Notes: generated by a model not told the origin, from the letters alone. Numbered from the stretch's first letter, positions 50,601-62,660 are shown. The stretch: DNA of 64,000 nucleotides from Sordaria brevicollis (GCA_033439795.1 JAUTDP010000007.1:1054001-1118000); one strand, 5' to 3'. Program-made: numbers and translations.

Positions 50601-50717
50601 CGAGAGCGAGAACAAGCTCGAGCGTCGTGATGGGGTGTTGCCATTCCGAGAAGATGCAAAGCGGCCGTTCGCTCGGCTGGCCAGAACATCGACCCCGTCC
50701 GAAGCGCTGCGTTCCAT
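47631..50717 (-). CDS. Large single-pass membrane protein of unknown function
   Basis: Single exon of 1028 residues from the chosen start (MERSASDGVDVLASR). An in-frame ATG at 50762 would add 15 residues, and an upstream exon cannot be excluded. The first ~870 residues are Ser/Arg/Glu-rich and apparently disordered, with basic SR-like stretches (GRKRSMSPRKIKH). A weak helical patch (EVYKRMSESLKTGLLGIRTAKQGIERLE) precedes a CSTCQDD motif. One strong membrane helix (LTLLGLVLFLVTLWYIG) lies near 893-911. A ~115-residue tail follows, with Cys-rich MCSMYCKPQYC and Trp/Asp-rich WSPDDPVWGYSIPVKL blocks, ending very basic. The long tail before one helix recalls a type II or tail-anchored ER/nuclear-envelope protein. 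I know of no function. Confidence 0.78.
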   Translation of the reverse strand: MERSASDGVDVLASRANGRFASSRNGNTPSRRSSLFSLSRSKSKDNYGTSERGDAAESRPASSGSSDSKHASPAITRIPRPTQQQRPSQTRTPYTLTDAYKQVEAEEAAQNTPSPGPRTWRTRSSSSTRNKLHKNPPATFNRHASGSGRDEPFMSASSPGALLLQGDVSDSDIDEKLRQHAMAQGDAERPASRANSILSRSKLRSFAEMGKGLARKTSRSSLDSRSNWLTRRLSGVRNDASSAISTHESPSWEQIGDSALLQSSTAAPAEPVTRPATVPPNEGVYRAKSFEKNGEVDVAADGSQTFDGPFPSLARSNPKIDEIRLLEMEAASMFPDEETPSAIRSNQLTRGRESSRTNATLDELRARESRSLLRKTPIVSKLDGISEYDPEHPSGPPSSALSRKPSKESAQTTASTEAPHTSDTLSKLPIRRSTSSGRSHTRDGDVRVTPEEIPTSALDMKTSAVTPREHGGLRGNLVESARDDESQARAGPARHDSRGDRNSEEFGRQPQETEDRPSTGEALLKGEHQSGTRGRVLKGAIRQKRLDSVKGDVRPSVGFTGLRRDPSADSASGCRPNPAQSESDPTERIQGEMSLFAPMENQSERGSQRAPSPDFDEDEEPEAPSETPKPNRAEAMRQSLPSARASAGSTTMVKIEDMEVPSHFATVKPISDVLDTGITGHRSTQAPNGDTDSRASSRTRGRKRSMSPRKIKHTLSARGDRTRDRASLVRPHRRSKSLSQLRLPLANSANPPTVRDDLFEIHRTNQIEDSTLDDLADLLESKDHVRGPTDSANVVPKAASKNESINGEDDIEVYKRMSESLKTGLLGIRTAKQGIERLETSVFHADAKDLGHQHNGDTSSVCSTCQDDSSAGHAKVTYVYLPLPQLYQRQPRFRLTLLGLVLFLVTLWYIGESTMCSMYCKPQYCYSGKPCNWSPDDPVWGYSIPVKLDQWVTGGRGKVFANQATLDITDWFADVWDAATGVDITKVDTSHYTLEQKRQHRRRLLNKGLLRPSRERKRGKARPASRLL

Positions 50718-52543
50718 CTTACAAATGCGATGATGTCGGGTATCTCGCCAGGTTTTCCTCAAGCGCGAATAATTTTCAAGCAGCCACGATTATGGACAAG
50801 TGGGCGCCAGGGCGACCGAGGGTGCGTCCTGACGCGACTGGGGCTAATATGGACAGGTTCCGACGTGGCTTTGCTAAGGTGAGGTCAAGGGCGGCAAGTA
50901 TGAAAGTAGTAGAAGACGATGTGGTCTGTTGCGGTATGGAATGGTGACCGCGCTCTCGAGTTGATGATCGCTTGAAGTCACCAAAAGAAGGTGAGGGAAA
51001 CAGCCATCTCTAGTCGCACGCGGAAGTTGGTGGGTTGATTCAGTTGAAGTGGAAGTGAATGGATTGTTCAGTTGTGAGCGTTACTTGTAAGGTGGTGGTG
51101 GCTGACAGACACAAACAAATAACTTGTAGTTGAAGGCTGTATGGTGGAAGGTAGCTGAGTTTGTGGTCTGGCTCGAGTGAACAACAGCTGTTTGGATTGG
51201 CAGAAGTGGAAGTGCGTGGGATCAGCGGTGGTTGAGGAAGAATAAAAGTGTTACTGGGATCGAGTTCACGACATCGTCGGGTCCGGTTGTTGTAGTGTAG
51301 TGTATACAACTATCGATCCCCAAATCCCGTCCTGATGTCGACGCGTTTGAATGGCTTCTTGGAGAGCTACAACGGATTGCGGATGACAGGTGGGGCATCA
51401 TCGCGCTTGTACATACGCTTAAGTTAGGCACTTGCCGCCTCTTGCGCAGGTACTTGCACCCCACCCCCCGAAAGTTACGTAGACACGACTTGTACCTTTC
51501 TCGTACTGCCGTACTGTAACGTACCAGTGCGCTAAAGCTTCACAACCTGAACTACAGGTAGGGAGGTACCTTTACCTACTAACTGCTCTGCGTTAGGCTG
51601 GGATTGGAACAGTACTAGGTGCACGGATGAATATTCCATCCCAGAGGCAGCATGCCCCCGCCATCCGGTCAAGAGCAACCCGTCCCGTTCCCGGGTCCCG
51701 GCTCAACGACCCAACTTGGCTTGCATACACCGAATGCAATCGGCAATTCATGAGGCTGTCGGCAGCACCTCATCAGGCTCAATCATCGTCAACAGCAAGG
51801 CAAGGGACACTGAGACACCAGTTTGGAATTGCCGCGTGAGTTGAATGGTACCGTAGTGTCTCGGGCTATCCGGATCGAGATTTCTTAGGTAAGCTGGCCT
51901 AATCTAGCAGAACTGTCAAGTATACTGCGCGAAGACGGCTTTTCTTTCCTGCACGAAGGGCAGGAAATGTTAGCCTTGGAGACTGGAAGACTCTAGGATC
52001 AATACCATGCACTAGATTTTGGTGGACATGAACGTTGCAGTATGCTTCAACTTTCTGCCAGATTAAGCCAACTTACCTAAGAAAACTCGATCCGGATAGC
52101 CCGAGACAATGCGGTACACTATGGTAGAGGTAGACACGCTTTACTACGGACTGACAGCCTGGCGGTTTCACGGCCTGGGCTGCTTGTCTTCCGTGTGAGC
52201 TTGCTTCGGCGCAAAAGGCGATTCCCTTCACCATCGAGGCAGGATTACCTCTAGGTACTACATACAACATTCTTCCACACGTGGTACCTCTACCGTATTA
52301 TTAGCGCCTGCAGATGACGAACATCCTTCAGCCGATCCGGCCTCTTGGGCCGTGGTATGTTCCAGTCCCAACCCATCCATCCATTCCGTCCCCTATCCTT
52401 GGTCATCCTACACCTATCCCGCTTCCCGCTTCCCCTCATCCCGTCGGTCTTGGATGTTGGTCGGGGCCGCTGCGCATCATGATGTGGACGGTCATCATCT
52501 ACCATCGGAAGGCTTCTTAGGCCCTTTGGATCGTTCCGAGTGT
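50718..52543. other. Divergent intergenic region with an inverted-repeat element
   Basis: Carries the promoter of the membrane-protein gene, a 270-bp inverted-repeat element (listed) and the promoter of the acetyltransferase-family gene. No other open frame is supported. Confidence 0.5.
51848..52117. repeat. 270-bp element with 65-bp imperfect inverted repeats
   Basis: Arms 51848-51912 and 52053-52117 are reverse complements with about six mismatches over 65 positions; the spacer is 140 bp. The core CTCGGGCTATCCGGATCGAG is identical in both. Most mismatches are C/T or G/A transitions. No coding capacity. It differs in sequence from the element at 21390-21682. Confidence 0.75.
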
Positions 52544-54180
52544 ATGCACTACGCCGTCTCGACCACCCTCCGTCCCGCTCCCTGCATTGGCCGGTCGTGT
52601 TTCCAAACGGGAGTCCCAGCCCCCCTCTCCCTCCCCTCAGCCGGCGTACCTCTTTCCTTTGGACAAGCTCATCTCAAGGCTAATCATAATGGCTATGTCC
52701 CGCCGCTATTCTCAGTGAGGTTTACTCCTCTTCGAGGCACGCCCTGGGCTTTTATCGGTGCCTGGCCAATACCTGTCGCTATGCTGTCCCTTGGTCTGCC
52801 CTCCATGGGAGGAGTGTTCCCGACGTGATGGAGGCCGCAGTTGCAAATCTGGTCCTCCGCCTGCCCCGGTTGGGTGTGGTAATCACTGGTGACGAAGCAT
52901 CTCGCCCTTGTTTTGCCGCGGTGCCCTCCCTGGATCTTGCTTACCACCTGGAATGTGTCGAGTTGCCTGCTGAACTTGATTCTCAGGCTCGCGACACGCA
53001 CTTACTTCATCTATTGGAAGCCCAACACGACCGGTTGTGGCCTAACGTTGGAACCCGACCTCCTTGGAGGGTGCTTGTCATCTACAATCCCCGGCCGTCA
53101 AAACCAAAAGACAGGCTGGTGCTCGATGTTGTGCTTGCTATTCACCACTCTCTCGCTGATGGAAGGAGCACGGCCATTTTCCAGACCAGCCTCTTGGACG
53201 AATTGAACAAGCCACCAAGCCGTCCGTCGTGTCTAGAGGGCCACGTTCTGCAACTGCCCAGCAAGCCTCATGGCCACATTCTGCCCTCTCAAGAGGAGCT
53301 CGTCAAATTTACCACGTCTTGGAGATTCCTCGCCAGCACGTTGTGGAACGAATTCGGGTCGGGTTGGCTACGCAAACCAGCTACCGACCTTCTTCCTTGG
53401 ACGGGTGCACCGATCGAACCTGACCCTTATAAAACCAGGCTCCGTCTGGTTGTAATCCCTGCACAAGCTGTGTCACAGTTAATTGCCAATTGCAGGGCGA
53501 ACGGCACCACCCTCACCCCCTTACTTCATGCGTTAATTTTCGCATCTTTTGCTCGACGCTTACCAGCAGGAACAGCCACGTCGTTTCGGAGCTGCACCCC
53601 TATAGACTTGCGTCCCTTTGTACAGTCCGAGGCCCATGTGACTAATCGCGCCGAATCCTTTGGCGTGCTGGTTACTTCGGCATCGCACAGTTTCGACTCT
53701 TCTTGTGTCTCGGAGCTGCGGGAGCAACCAAGCGGAGCAAAGATCTGGAGCCTTGCTCAGCGCCTGCGTAAGGAAATCCAGGAACGTGTCGCCTCTATTC
53801 CTCAAGATGACATGGTAAGTATGCTTCGCTGGGTTACCAACTGGCGCAGTTTCTGGCTCAACAAGGTGAACAAGCCGCGCGAGCAAACCTGGGAAGTCTC
53901 CAACATCGGATCCCTTCAAGGCAGGACAGAGGGGGCTGTCGGGACGAGAGGAAACACCGGTTCAGAATGGCAGATACTACGGTCTGTCATGTCGCAGTGC
54001 GCCATAGTCGCAGGGCCGGCTCTATGTGCTAGCGTCTCGGGCGTTGTACAAGGCCCCATAAGCATTGCGCTGAGCTGGCAGGAAGGCATCATCGAGTCAG
54101 AGCTTGTCGAAGGCGTAGCCCAAGATTTGCAGCTTTGGATGGACCAAGGCGGTTCGGTGCATGGTCCAAAGATGCCGTAA
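52544..54180 (+). CDS. Alcohol O-acetyltransferase-family (AATase) protein
   Basis: The main exon, 52716..54180, is secure. Its frame extends back through SSSRHALGFYRCLANTCRYA, a typical AATase N-terminal block, so translation must start upstream of the first in-frame ATG (52828). I infer a first exon at 52544..52593 (MHYAVSTTLRPAPCIG) joined across a 122-bp phase-2 intron with donor GTCGTG, branch CTAATC and acceptor TTCTCAG; 504 residues, normal for the family. The condensation-like active site HHSLADG lies at about 160-166. LSWQEGIIESELVE near the end is also typical. Members transfer acetyl from acetyl-CoA to alcohols, making volatile esters, or act as thioesterases; some fungal paralogues sit in metabolite clusters. 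None is evident here. Exon 1 is tentative. Confidence 0.8.
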
Positions 54181-55183
54181 TGTGCGCTGGCACTAAGGAT
54201 TGGAGTCTCAGAACCAAGATTTTGCCGGTTCATGTTTGGGGTATTGGGATCAGGGTGGACAGCCAGGCGCCTTTCTGAATCAGAATATTATAGGTTTGAG
54301 TCACTTCATGTACCCCTCTTACAGAGCACATTTGGATATGTTAAGAGTCGTGTGTCTTTCTTTTGCTTGTAAGCTGAAGCTCCCTAAACTTTTGATTCAG
54401 CTTTCCCTGTTCGGACTACGCAGAGGTCGGTATCTCTAGAATCAATATCCTAGGCACCGAGTAACATTAACGTTTATACACGCAAACAGCGGCAGTACTA
54501 CGCATTAGGTGCCAGATCGCATACATGTAACCATAACGGTACGGCTTTTTGGTAATTCTACACAATGTTAGTTCTTTGTGAAGTTGATACGCATGCAATT
54601 GCCTAGTGAAGACCTTGGCCCTGCGTAGAGATGGGATATAAAAGCCGGTAAGGTATGTAGATGTAGGTATTACATACCTTCTGTTGGGCAAACTTTGCTC
54701 GCATGCTGCTTCTATCTGTAGAATAGGATGATACATATACCTTAGCAAACAATACAACAAGATTCTACGGTAAGGACGCTCGTCGCTAGTCTACATACAG
54801 GTAGGTATATGAGTAGAGTAAATTTGAGGCAAGATACGCAGCGGGTACTGTAAAGTATGACCTGACATATTGACATACTGTAACTGGCCTGGGCCACTAA
54901 CGGGTGTCTTGGTGGTCTTAGCGCCCTGAGCTCCGGGGTCCCGCTCCAGGTGCTGGCCATCGAGGTTCCATCCGGCATGGAGCTCTGCCGCATGCAGCCG
55001 TGGGGTATCCGTCCCCGAAATTTTTGGGTAACCTTGATGAAGACCGCACGCAGTCCCGCGCCAGCACGCGCCTAGCCAGGCCGCAACCCGGACGGTAGCC
55101 ACCATTGTTGCCGGACCTTTCCCAAACCGCCTCCCGTTTCCCTCGCGGCCTCTCCCACGACGCTGGTCGACCACACGCCAAAA
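54181..55183. other. Intergenic, acetyltransferase / bL9m
   Basis: Holds the 3' flank of the acetyltransferase gene and the promoter of bL9m. GTAGATGTAGGTA-type motifs occur near 54,657 and 54,800. I see no gene. Confidence 0.5.
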
Positions 55184-56265
55184 ATGACGGCATCTGCGCT
55201 GAACAAGTGGCCAACGTGCCTGGCTTGCTTGCGCCGACTTGCACAACCCTTTGGCACCACTACCGCCGGCCATGGCGGATCCCGCGCTCCCGCTGTACCG
55301 GTAGCCCGGCCCATTATCCACACCCAGACTCGGGCGGCGTCGCATAAGATGCGCCTTCAAGACCAGGGCGTGGTTGTCCGGCTGCTCGAGGACATTCCCA
55401 AGTTCGGCCGCAAACGTAAGGGCAAATACCCCTTGCTGGACTGTGCAGGCTAACCAAGGACCTCGTCATTGCCATCCAGATGCCATCTTTCGCACCGAGC
55501 GCGGCCGTATGCGTAACGAGTGGTTCCCCAAGAACAAGGCAGAGTATATGACACCTGCTCGCTTCCAAGAACTTGGTCTTACACGCGACGCCATTGGCGA
55601 GGTTGACCGCTCCTTCGTCGTCCTGAGCGCCCTCGAGGCCGTTATCAGGTCGGAGCCTGAGGAGCCTGAGGAGCCACAGATGGAAGAAGACCCAGTCCCG
55701 GAGGTCCCAGTCTCCAAAGTCAAGGTTCCGGACGTTACTGTAATGACCTCCCCCGCTCTCTTTCTCTCCTCCCTCCCCAGTCTTCACATGCTGTGCTTGT
55801 CGGTGGTTCATTGGCGCGGACGGTTTGGGCTAACTCGTGCGACTGCAATTACAGCCTGAAACTGCTCACTCCCTTCTATCTCAGCTCATCCCCAACACTC
55901 TCACCTTCTACCGCAAACCTGTGCCGGCCCCAGAGCCCAAGACCACGAAGGAGCCCCGGGTTTCGCCTCTGATTCAGGGTACCAGACATGTGCCGGCACC
56001 AACGACAACGACCCCTTCCAATAAAATCTTTAGCTCCGTCTCGAGCACCGATATTTACAATCAGATCAAGGCTCTGATTGCTGATCACGAGGAAGCCAGT
56101 CGCATTAACCTTGCACCATCAAGTGTCAAGATTCTCGGCTTGGGCAACGACACTGATCGCATTAAGTATCTTGGCCGATGGGACATTGAGATCGCGGTTG
56201 CTAGAGCAAAGTCCGACGTCGAGCCAGTTCGCAAATCCGTCGAGATCTTGCCCAGCGCCGAGTGA
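55184..56265 (+). CDS. MRPL50: Mitochondrial large-subunit ribosomal protein bL9m
   Basis: Three exons, 55184..55415, 55480..55739, 55885..56265; 290 residues. Exon 1 encodes a basic, Ser/Ala-rich presequence with no acidic residue before the domain, suiting mitochondrial import. The bL9 N-domain reads VVVRLLEDIPKFGRKHAIFRT then RGRMRNEWFPKNKAEYMT, matching the bacterial pattern V-LL-D---G--G---V--G-ARN-L-P---A, and is split by intron 1. An acidic Glu/Pro linker follows, then a C-terminal domain (IPNTLTFYRKPVP.., IYNQIKALIADHEE). The donor of intron 2 was taken as GTAATG; GTTACT six bases earlier would also keep the frame and drop two residues. The symbol follows the yeast name. Confidence 0.85.
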
Positions 56266-56923
56266 GAATCAAGTGTATTCCATACCTCAGGCGGCTCACG
56301 CACTACACACAGCCAGATGTGTTATGTGTTGCGGTTGAGAGACACTTGAGCCTCTGATGCTCAAGCCGGCATTTCGCCCCAATCGCATATGTCTTGTACA
56401 CTAACAGACGTGGTCCGTCCTTCCCCATTACCTCTGTTCACCCACCTCGACCATGTATTTTAAGACGGATTGCACTGGACACCTTGTACGATATGATAGC
56501 GAAGCATGTCAAACCGTGTATAATGCGAAAAGACATACGGCACGAACGGTCCCGTTGCGAGATTACTAGACCTGATGTATACTGATTCGAAAGAGATAAA
56601 ACATACCCCGATACCCCTTCAATATTCTCTCAAGTAGTTACAACAACCTGCAATCTGCACAGCGCTGCTTTGTCGTAATCTATCAGCCAGTGTAAAAGAA
56701 AGGCGCCGGAGCAACGGGGCCACCCTCCTTGGTTGTGGCTGACTAGCGATCTTACTGTTGGTTACCCTATTTCGCAGCTGACGTCTATACTCCATAGTGG
56801 TTCCCAAACCCTACCTCTGCCCTTGCTACAGCGCTTGCCAATGGTGGTAGTATTCTGTTCTTGAGCCCAGCCCTGACCGCAGCGGGCCTACAACCCGTCA
56901 GTATGTGTTCAAAGAGATACGTT
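56266..56923. other. Convergent intergenic region, bL9m / ATG11
   Basis: Carries the 3' UTRs of two convergent genes. I see nothing else. Confidence 0.5.
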
Positions 56924-59900
56924 CTAAGGCCCTATCAAAGAGTCTATCTCGTTGCGAACCTCAGAATGAGACTGCGATGGCTGTAGAGTAGCCTGATCGC
57001 CATCTGCAGCGCCGGCCCCGCTACCACCCTCTGTTGAAATTGCATTTGTCTGCTGAGGGGCTTCCTGCGAAGATGCATCTGGAAGCTTGTCTGCAGGTGA
57101 CATGTGGTGTTGGACTGCGCTCGTTGGAGCCGAGCTGCTGCTGTCCGCCGGAACTGCACGGAGGGAGTTTGTCTCGCTTGCAAGAGCGCTCTCACGGCCC
57201 CGTGACGATGCACCGATCGCAAACGGTAGGGTCTTCCTGGAACCCGTACTAGACCGACGACTCTCGAGACTTTTGGAGAGTGTCTTGCTGACACCTTCGA
57301 TTCCCGACGCCGTGCCTCCCCGTCCAGTGAGCCCTCGTGTCCTTCCGGCATGCCCTTGAGTCCGCATGTCGGCCACTGCTTCAACGTTATTTGCCGCAAC
57401 AGTACTCTTAGCCAAGCCTGGCGTCGATGGGGCCCCGGACTTGTCTTCAACAGCTTCGATCAAGTACCACCGTAGGCCATCGGAAAGATCGAACGGGTTG
57501 TCATTCTCATCGTCATCGACGGACTCCGTTTCTCCCCTGGCACCATCTTTCCTCGTCTCTCCCACTTGGTCCTGTTGTAGGGATTTGGATAAGTCCACAA
57601 CCCGCTCTTGGATACGCAAGATTCGGGCAACGAGCCATTCGCGATTGCGCAAACGATGCGAGTCCTGCTCGCGTAGAAAGTAATGTGGAAATCCAACGTT
57701 GAAAGCGGCCCAAGCGCCCGTGGACTGATTTCGCGTAGGAAGGAACAAAGCAAGGTCGCCTTCCTTGAAGTGTTTGAATGCAATCTTGTCATGAGCCTCC
57801 TTTTGGAAGCCATGCGCCTTCTCACGGTAAGCCCGCGCATCTCTTTGGAGTTTTCGTGCCATGTGCTCCACATCTTTGACACGCCGGTACACCGCATCCG
57901 TAAATACATCCATATCGAATGAACCGAATGAATTCATGAATGTCTTGTACTTTTCAAGCTCAGTCTCTGGGGTTATGCTGCTTGTCCATTGCAGCGACTC
58001 CAAGTTACCATGGTCGGTAACGGGCCGTACGTTGAGTACATTGGACCGACGGAGTGACGAGCTGGGATCTGAATCATTAGGATTCGCAGTTGTTGCCGAT
58101 GAGCGCTCTGATCGAGGTATTTTCTGAACGTGCATGGTGCCATCGTTTTCGCGAGAAATGGAAAACCCAAGCCGCTCAAGCAAACGAGTAAGACGGTCGT
58201 TCTGGGCCCAAAGACGCTGTGTCAGATCCTTGGCGCATTCTGTACGTGCATCAAACCGCGTGGTGAGCTCTGATAGTTGTGCCTGGGTTTGGTGAAGCTT
58301 TGTTCTGAAGTGCGTGGCCTCTTCTTCCAGACTTTGCACTTGAGACTGCCGGGCCGCTAGTTCCTCTGTCACGGAAGCGAGCTTTTGTTCCTCATCTTCG
58401 AGCTTCTTCCGCATGAACTCGGAACCAGTTTCCCCATCAGCAATCTTGACTCGAAGGTCGCAGAGCTGCTCACGCCCATGAGCCAATTCGTCCTCCATAG
58501 CAGCCACTTTTGCCTTTTCTTCCGACAATTTCTCGCGCAGGCGCAAGGAGACCGATTCCTCCGACGTGAGTCGATCCTTGGTGGTTTCCATCTCTGCCCG
58601 AAGCATCCTAATGTCGTTTTGCAGCGTTTCCACGTTGAGCTTCATGAGAGACATGTTCCCCTCTACGCCTTGCTTTGTGTTTAAAATATCGGCAGTCTTT
58701 CCGGTAATTCCATCCAAAATGTCTGGCAACTCGGTAGGAATGGCATCGGCAGGTGACAAACGTTCCCAGATGTTCTCCAAGGCTAGCCGGTGCTTTTGCT
58801 TATCCTCACCCACGGCTTCGAGGCGCTTGTTGAGCACTCTAATCTCATCCTGAGCAGCTCGAAGTTCATTATCTTGCGCCGCGATACGCTCACGTTGGAG
58901 CCTCGCTTCATTCCGCAAGAAGTCGACTTGCCCATCCGCTTTGAGAGCTTCATCTCGTTTTTCCCTGGTGAGCCGCTCCACCTCGAGCTCGAGGAAGTGA
59001 ACCTTTTCATCATATGACGCCTTTTCATTTTCGCGCGACTCGCCAAAGTGTTCGATTTCGTCTTCAGTGTATTCAAGCCTAGCTTTCAGCTGCTTGACCT
59101 CTTCTTCAAGGGACTTTCGCTCTTCCGTGAACTCCCGTTTAAGGGCTTCCATATTCTGCAAGAGATCCTTCTTGGTGGAGTTGGCTTCGTCCAATTGACA
59201 TTTGAGGTCTTTATGCACCGCTGTTAGCGCGCTGATCTCTCTGTCTAGGTCCGCACACCGTTCCCTCTCGGTGCTCAGTTCGGACTCTAAATGTTGCGTT
59301 CGTTGGAGGAGCGTCTCGAGTCCATCCGAAGATCTCCTGCCGTCGTCAGTAACACGGGGCGACCTAAGAGAGCTGGTTGAATCGTTGCGGTCGAGAACCT
59401 GCTGGCTAGAATTCTGGAAAAGGCTGCCAATGTTCGGCCTGGAGGCCTGCGTTTGCCGATGAAGCAGGTCTTCCAGCCGGCGCACTCGGCTTTCAGCGGT
59501 CTTGAGTTTGCTTTCAAGCCTTGTTTTTTCTGCCTGTAAGGAGCGGAGCAGATCATCGTCGCCTCGGACGAGTAAACCGCTCCGTCCGATGGAAGTCTCG
59601 TGGACACTTCCGTTTTTGAAGGCTTTCATTCGCCTCGACTGTTGTCGTGTTGGGCTGTCCATGTCTGCGATAAGCTTTTCGACCTCTACCACAAGATCGG
59701 GATCGGCCTTTTGGTCTCTAAGAGCGTTGACAAAGTCGTCCAGGTCTTTCCTGTTCATCACGGGCCATTCCCCATCATCCCCCCGAAGGTTGATCTCAAG
59801 ACTTGGAACCTTACTGTCGGCCGTCGGGACCTCAGGACCGAAAATGGCCCCGATTGACTTGTGCCAGCGCCGCCTCCTCTTTGCCTCTTCTTCGTGGAAG

Positions 59901-61386
59901 ACGGCCATCTCATTGGCAAGTGTTGTTGAGTCTCGTTTAACTTTATCAAGCCACTCCCGCCGCTTGATGGACTCTGCCACAAAGGAGGCGTACAAATACG
60001 GGATTTGCTGGATGAGCCGCAGATGATCAAATGTGGAAAGTTCGTCCTCCTGCCCAGCATCGGAGATTTGTGATTTTACGCTGTGGCTATCGCTTGTGAT
60101 TTCGGTGATACTACGCATGAACTCGATGGATTCGGCAGCGAGGCTATTCCGCGCCTTGGTGGCGTAGCACAGTATATCACCCATTTCCTGTGCGCGCTTC
60201 TGGATACTGGGCAGTAGCCGTTCGGTGTGGTGTGCTGCCGTCCTGGACACCTGAAGAAGCGTGTCCCGGGTGGAGCTTGTGTATTCTAACGTTACATGGT
60301 AGTCGTTGTCGATCTTGTTCGCCAAGGCCTCTATATCCTGAAGAAGGTGCGACGATTCACCGTCGTGGGATAGAGCTGAACGAGACATGGTCGCCTCGAA
60401 TTTGTGCATCAAAGTGTCGGCGTCTTGGAACAAACGAGTAGCCGCCTTGTCCAGGTTGATGATGCGATCCTTGAACTTGCGCAAAGCAGCGGGGGCGAGT
60501 TTGGCTGCTTGCCGCGCGTGCTCCGTATTGATAAGGTCTTCAAGGGTACTTTGTCGTTGTGGACTTCTTTTCCAACCACCACCATCACGGCACGTCATGA
60601 ACTGGGCCATGCTCGACGAGATAGCGATGGTCCGGACCAGCGAAAGATGTCGATCCAAGCCTGTCGCCAGAGCACTGTAATCGGCGTGTGCTGATGTCGA
60701 CCACTCCTTTAGTTCGACGTATTTGTTCTCGAGCCCTTTAACAGCATTCTCTAGGTTTGCTACAGCGGCATCCAGGCACCTCAGCATGACGTCCATCTCG
60801 GCATAGCGCTCCCGCGTGGCGGCGTCCATCCTGGCGCAGTCCCCCACAACGTCCAAAGCCCAAGCACGGCGTGTCTCAAAGAGCTTCTGCCACGCCGGCA
60901 CGGATCGCGTATCGTCAATCGCGTTGGGCGGGTTAGGTGCATTGTATCGAGGAAGAGGCAAATCGGATATAGGCGGCGGCGGCGAGGTCCCAGGCTGGGG
61001 CCGTTGTGTCAGCCGGCTATCATATACATAAATCTCTGTCTATCGCGGAGAGTTAGCTGCCAAAAGAGGGTACATCATATTTGATCAAGTCAATTGGATG
61101 TGCGAACCTCTGGTTGTGTTGGCTGCCATCTCAAAGACCTTCCCTGGGGCGTCAGAGCGATCAAGCACTCAACGGGAATGGAGCTCTGGCTCGCCACCGA
61201 TTCCTTCAGGTCATGTAATCTGGAGGGACGTTAGCAGCTTGCATACAACGCGCTAGGAAGTCATTACGAGTATCGAATGGACAACCGATGGGATGTGGGC
61301 ACTGGCGTGGAGGCGTACGATGTGATGGTCCGACTGTCCAGTTCAAGGCGTTGGCCCGTGTGGGCGATCAACACCTGGGTAACCAT
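56924..61386 (-). CDS. ATG11: Autophagy-related protein 11, selective autophagy scaffold
   Basis: Three exons, complement(61319..61386, 61108..61219, 56924..61039), with introns of 99 and 68 bp; 1431 residues. Atg11 links cargo receptors to the Atg1 kinase complex at the phagophore assembly site during pexophagy, mitophagy and the Cvt pathway. The N-terminal ubiquitin-like segment (MVTQVLIAHTGQRLELDS, then SIPVECLIALTPQGRSL, then TEIYVYDSRL) is spread over all three exons. Residues ~95-500 are the helical FIP200-like region, and ~540-1000 are heptad-rich coiled coil. Around 1150-1300 is the ATG11 C-terminal domain (IAFKHFKEGDLALFLPTRN, NVGFPHYFLREQD). The chain ends in RNEIDSLIGP, as is usual for filamentous fungi. 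The gene appears intact. Confidence 0.94.
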
Positions 61387-62660
61387 TTTGACGCATGCTT
61401 CCCATGCCGCTTCCACGATAAAAGACGGAAGCAACTTGAGTCGGCGGATCGGATGGGTGTCGATGGGGGCGGTATCAAAACACGGCGGACAGGTTGCGTA
61501 TGGTCGATAGAAATATAGGTTAGGTTGGCGCCGAATGCCCGGTGTGGTTGGGGGTGTTTTCCGGTCGGTGATGGCGTCCGTCCCGGATGAGGTCGACGGA
61601 CGGGTGTCGACGTGGGGAAGCAAGGTGGAGGTGGCAGTGGAGGAAAGCAGTCACCGGGCTCTAGAAGGCCTGATCCGCAACGGCCCTAGCGCCCCGCCCA
61701 GCATCGGGCAACGCCAGGGGCACAGCCGCTCAAAGGCCGGGGACGCTCGGCATTCCACTTCCAGGCTGGATGGCCCGAAGTGGAACTGTGAGGGGACGGC
61801 AGCGGCAGGTATCCTACCCCAATACGTACGTACCCCTACCTACCCTACCTCTACCAGCCTGCCTCTATCTACACACCTCCTAGCTGTGCTGTGTGCTGCA
61901 ACTGAAGTGAAATGGAATTAAAGTGTCTGGAGGCACACCTGTGGGTCATCCTTACCTGCGTCTGGGGTTTACTAGAGAAACCGTATTGATTTCACATGCA
62001 TTGACTGACTACATACATACCCGACCTCTACATCGAGTGAGAGTGTTCTGAGTGTATAAGTCAGGATGTTACCTCTTTGTTGCTCCTGCTAAGGGTAGTG
62101 AACTCGACGAGCCAAGTGGCATACCGGTATACTACCAGGTCTCCCTCCCCTCACTCCCATCGTTTGTACATTCGGATGTACCTCTAGGCTCTGCCTACCT
62201 CCTTCTTCTCGACCTACCATACGGCAATCCCTCTCTCGTGTTCATCTTCCCGTCCTGTTAGTACTTCTAGCCCTGCCTCGTTCGGGCATGGATGGTGTTG
62301 GGCGTTTCCATGATATACCCCGGACGTTCAGCGCTTTACTAACGACCACCCCGAAGGTCAATCACGATCCCGAGTTCTAATTTTAACCAGGCTAATAATC
62401 TCACGGACTGTGTGGTCGTGGTCGTTTTGCTCTTCGTGGGTTGAATCGCCCTTCTTTTGGCTTCAGACGCGTTACCGAGGACGCCCACATCTGGACTCAC
62501 GTTTGTAATAACGGGGTCTGCCGCGTCAATCTACCTTGCAACGTTCTGTAGACTGTGACAATCCGAACCAGCATCGAGCACAAAGTCAGGAACTACGCCG
62601 TACAACCGACCATCAACATTCAGCTATAACCCTCCAGCCGCAGCACTTTACCAATTGGTT
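61387..62660. other. Divergent intergenic region, ATG11 / CENP-H
   Basis: About 1.3 kb with two promoters. Dense TACCTACC-type motifs lie at 61,823-61,870, including a 16-mer shared with 36,617-36,632. No supported frame. Confidence 0.5.
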
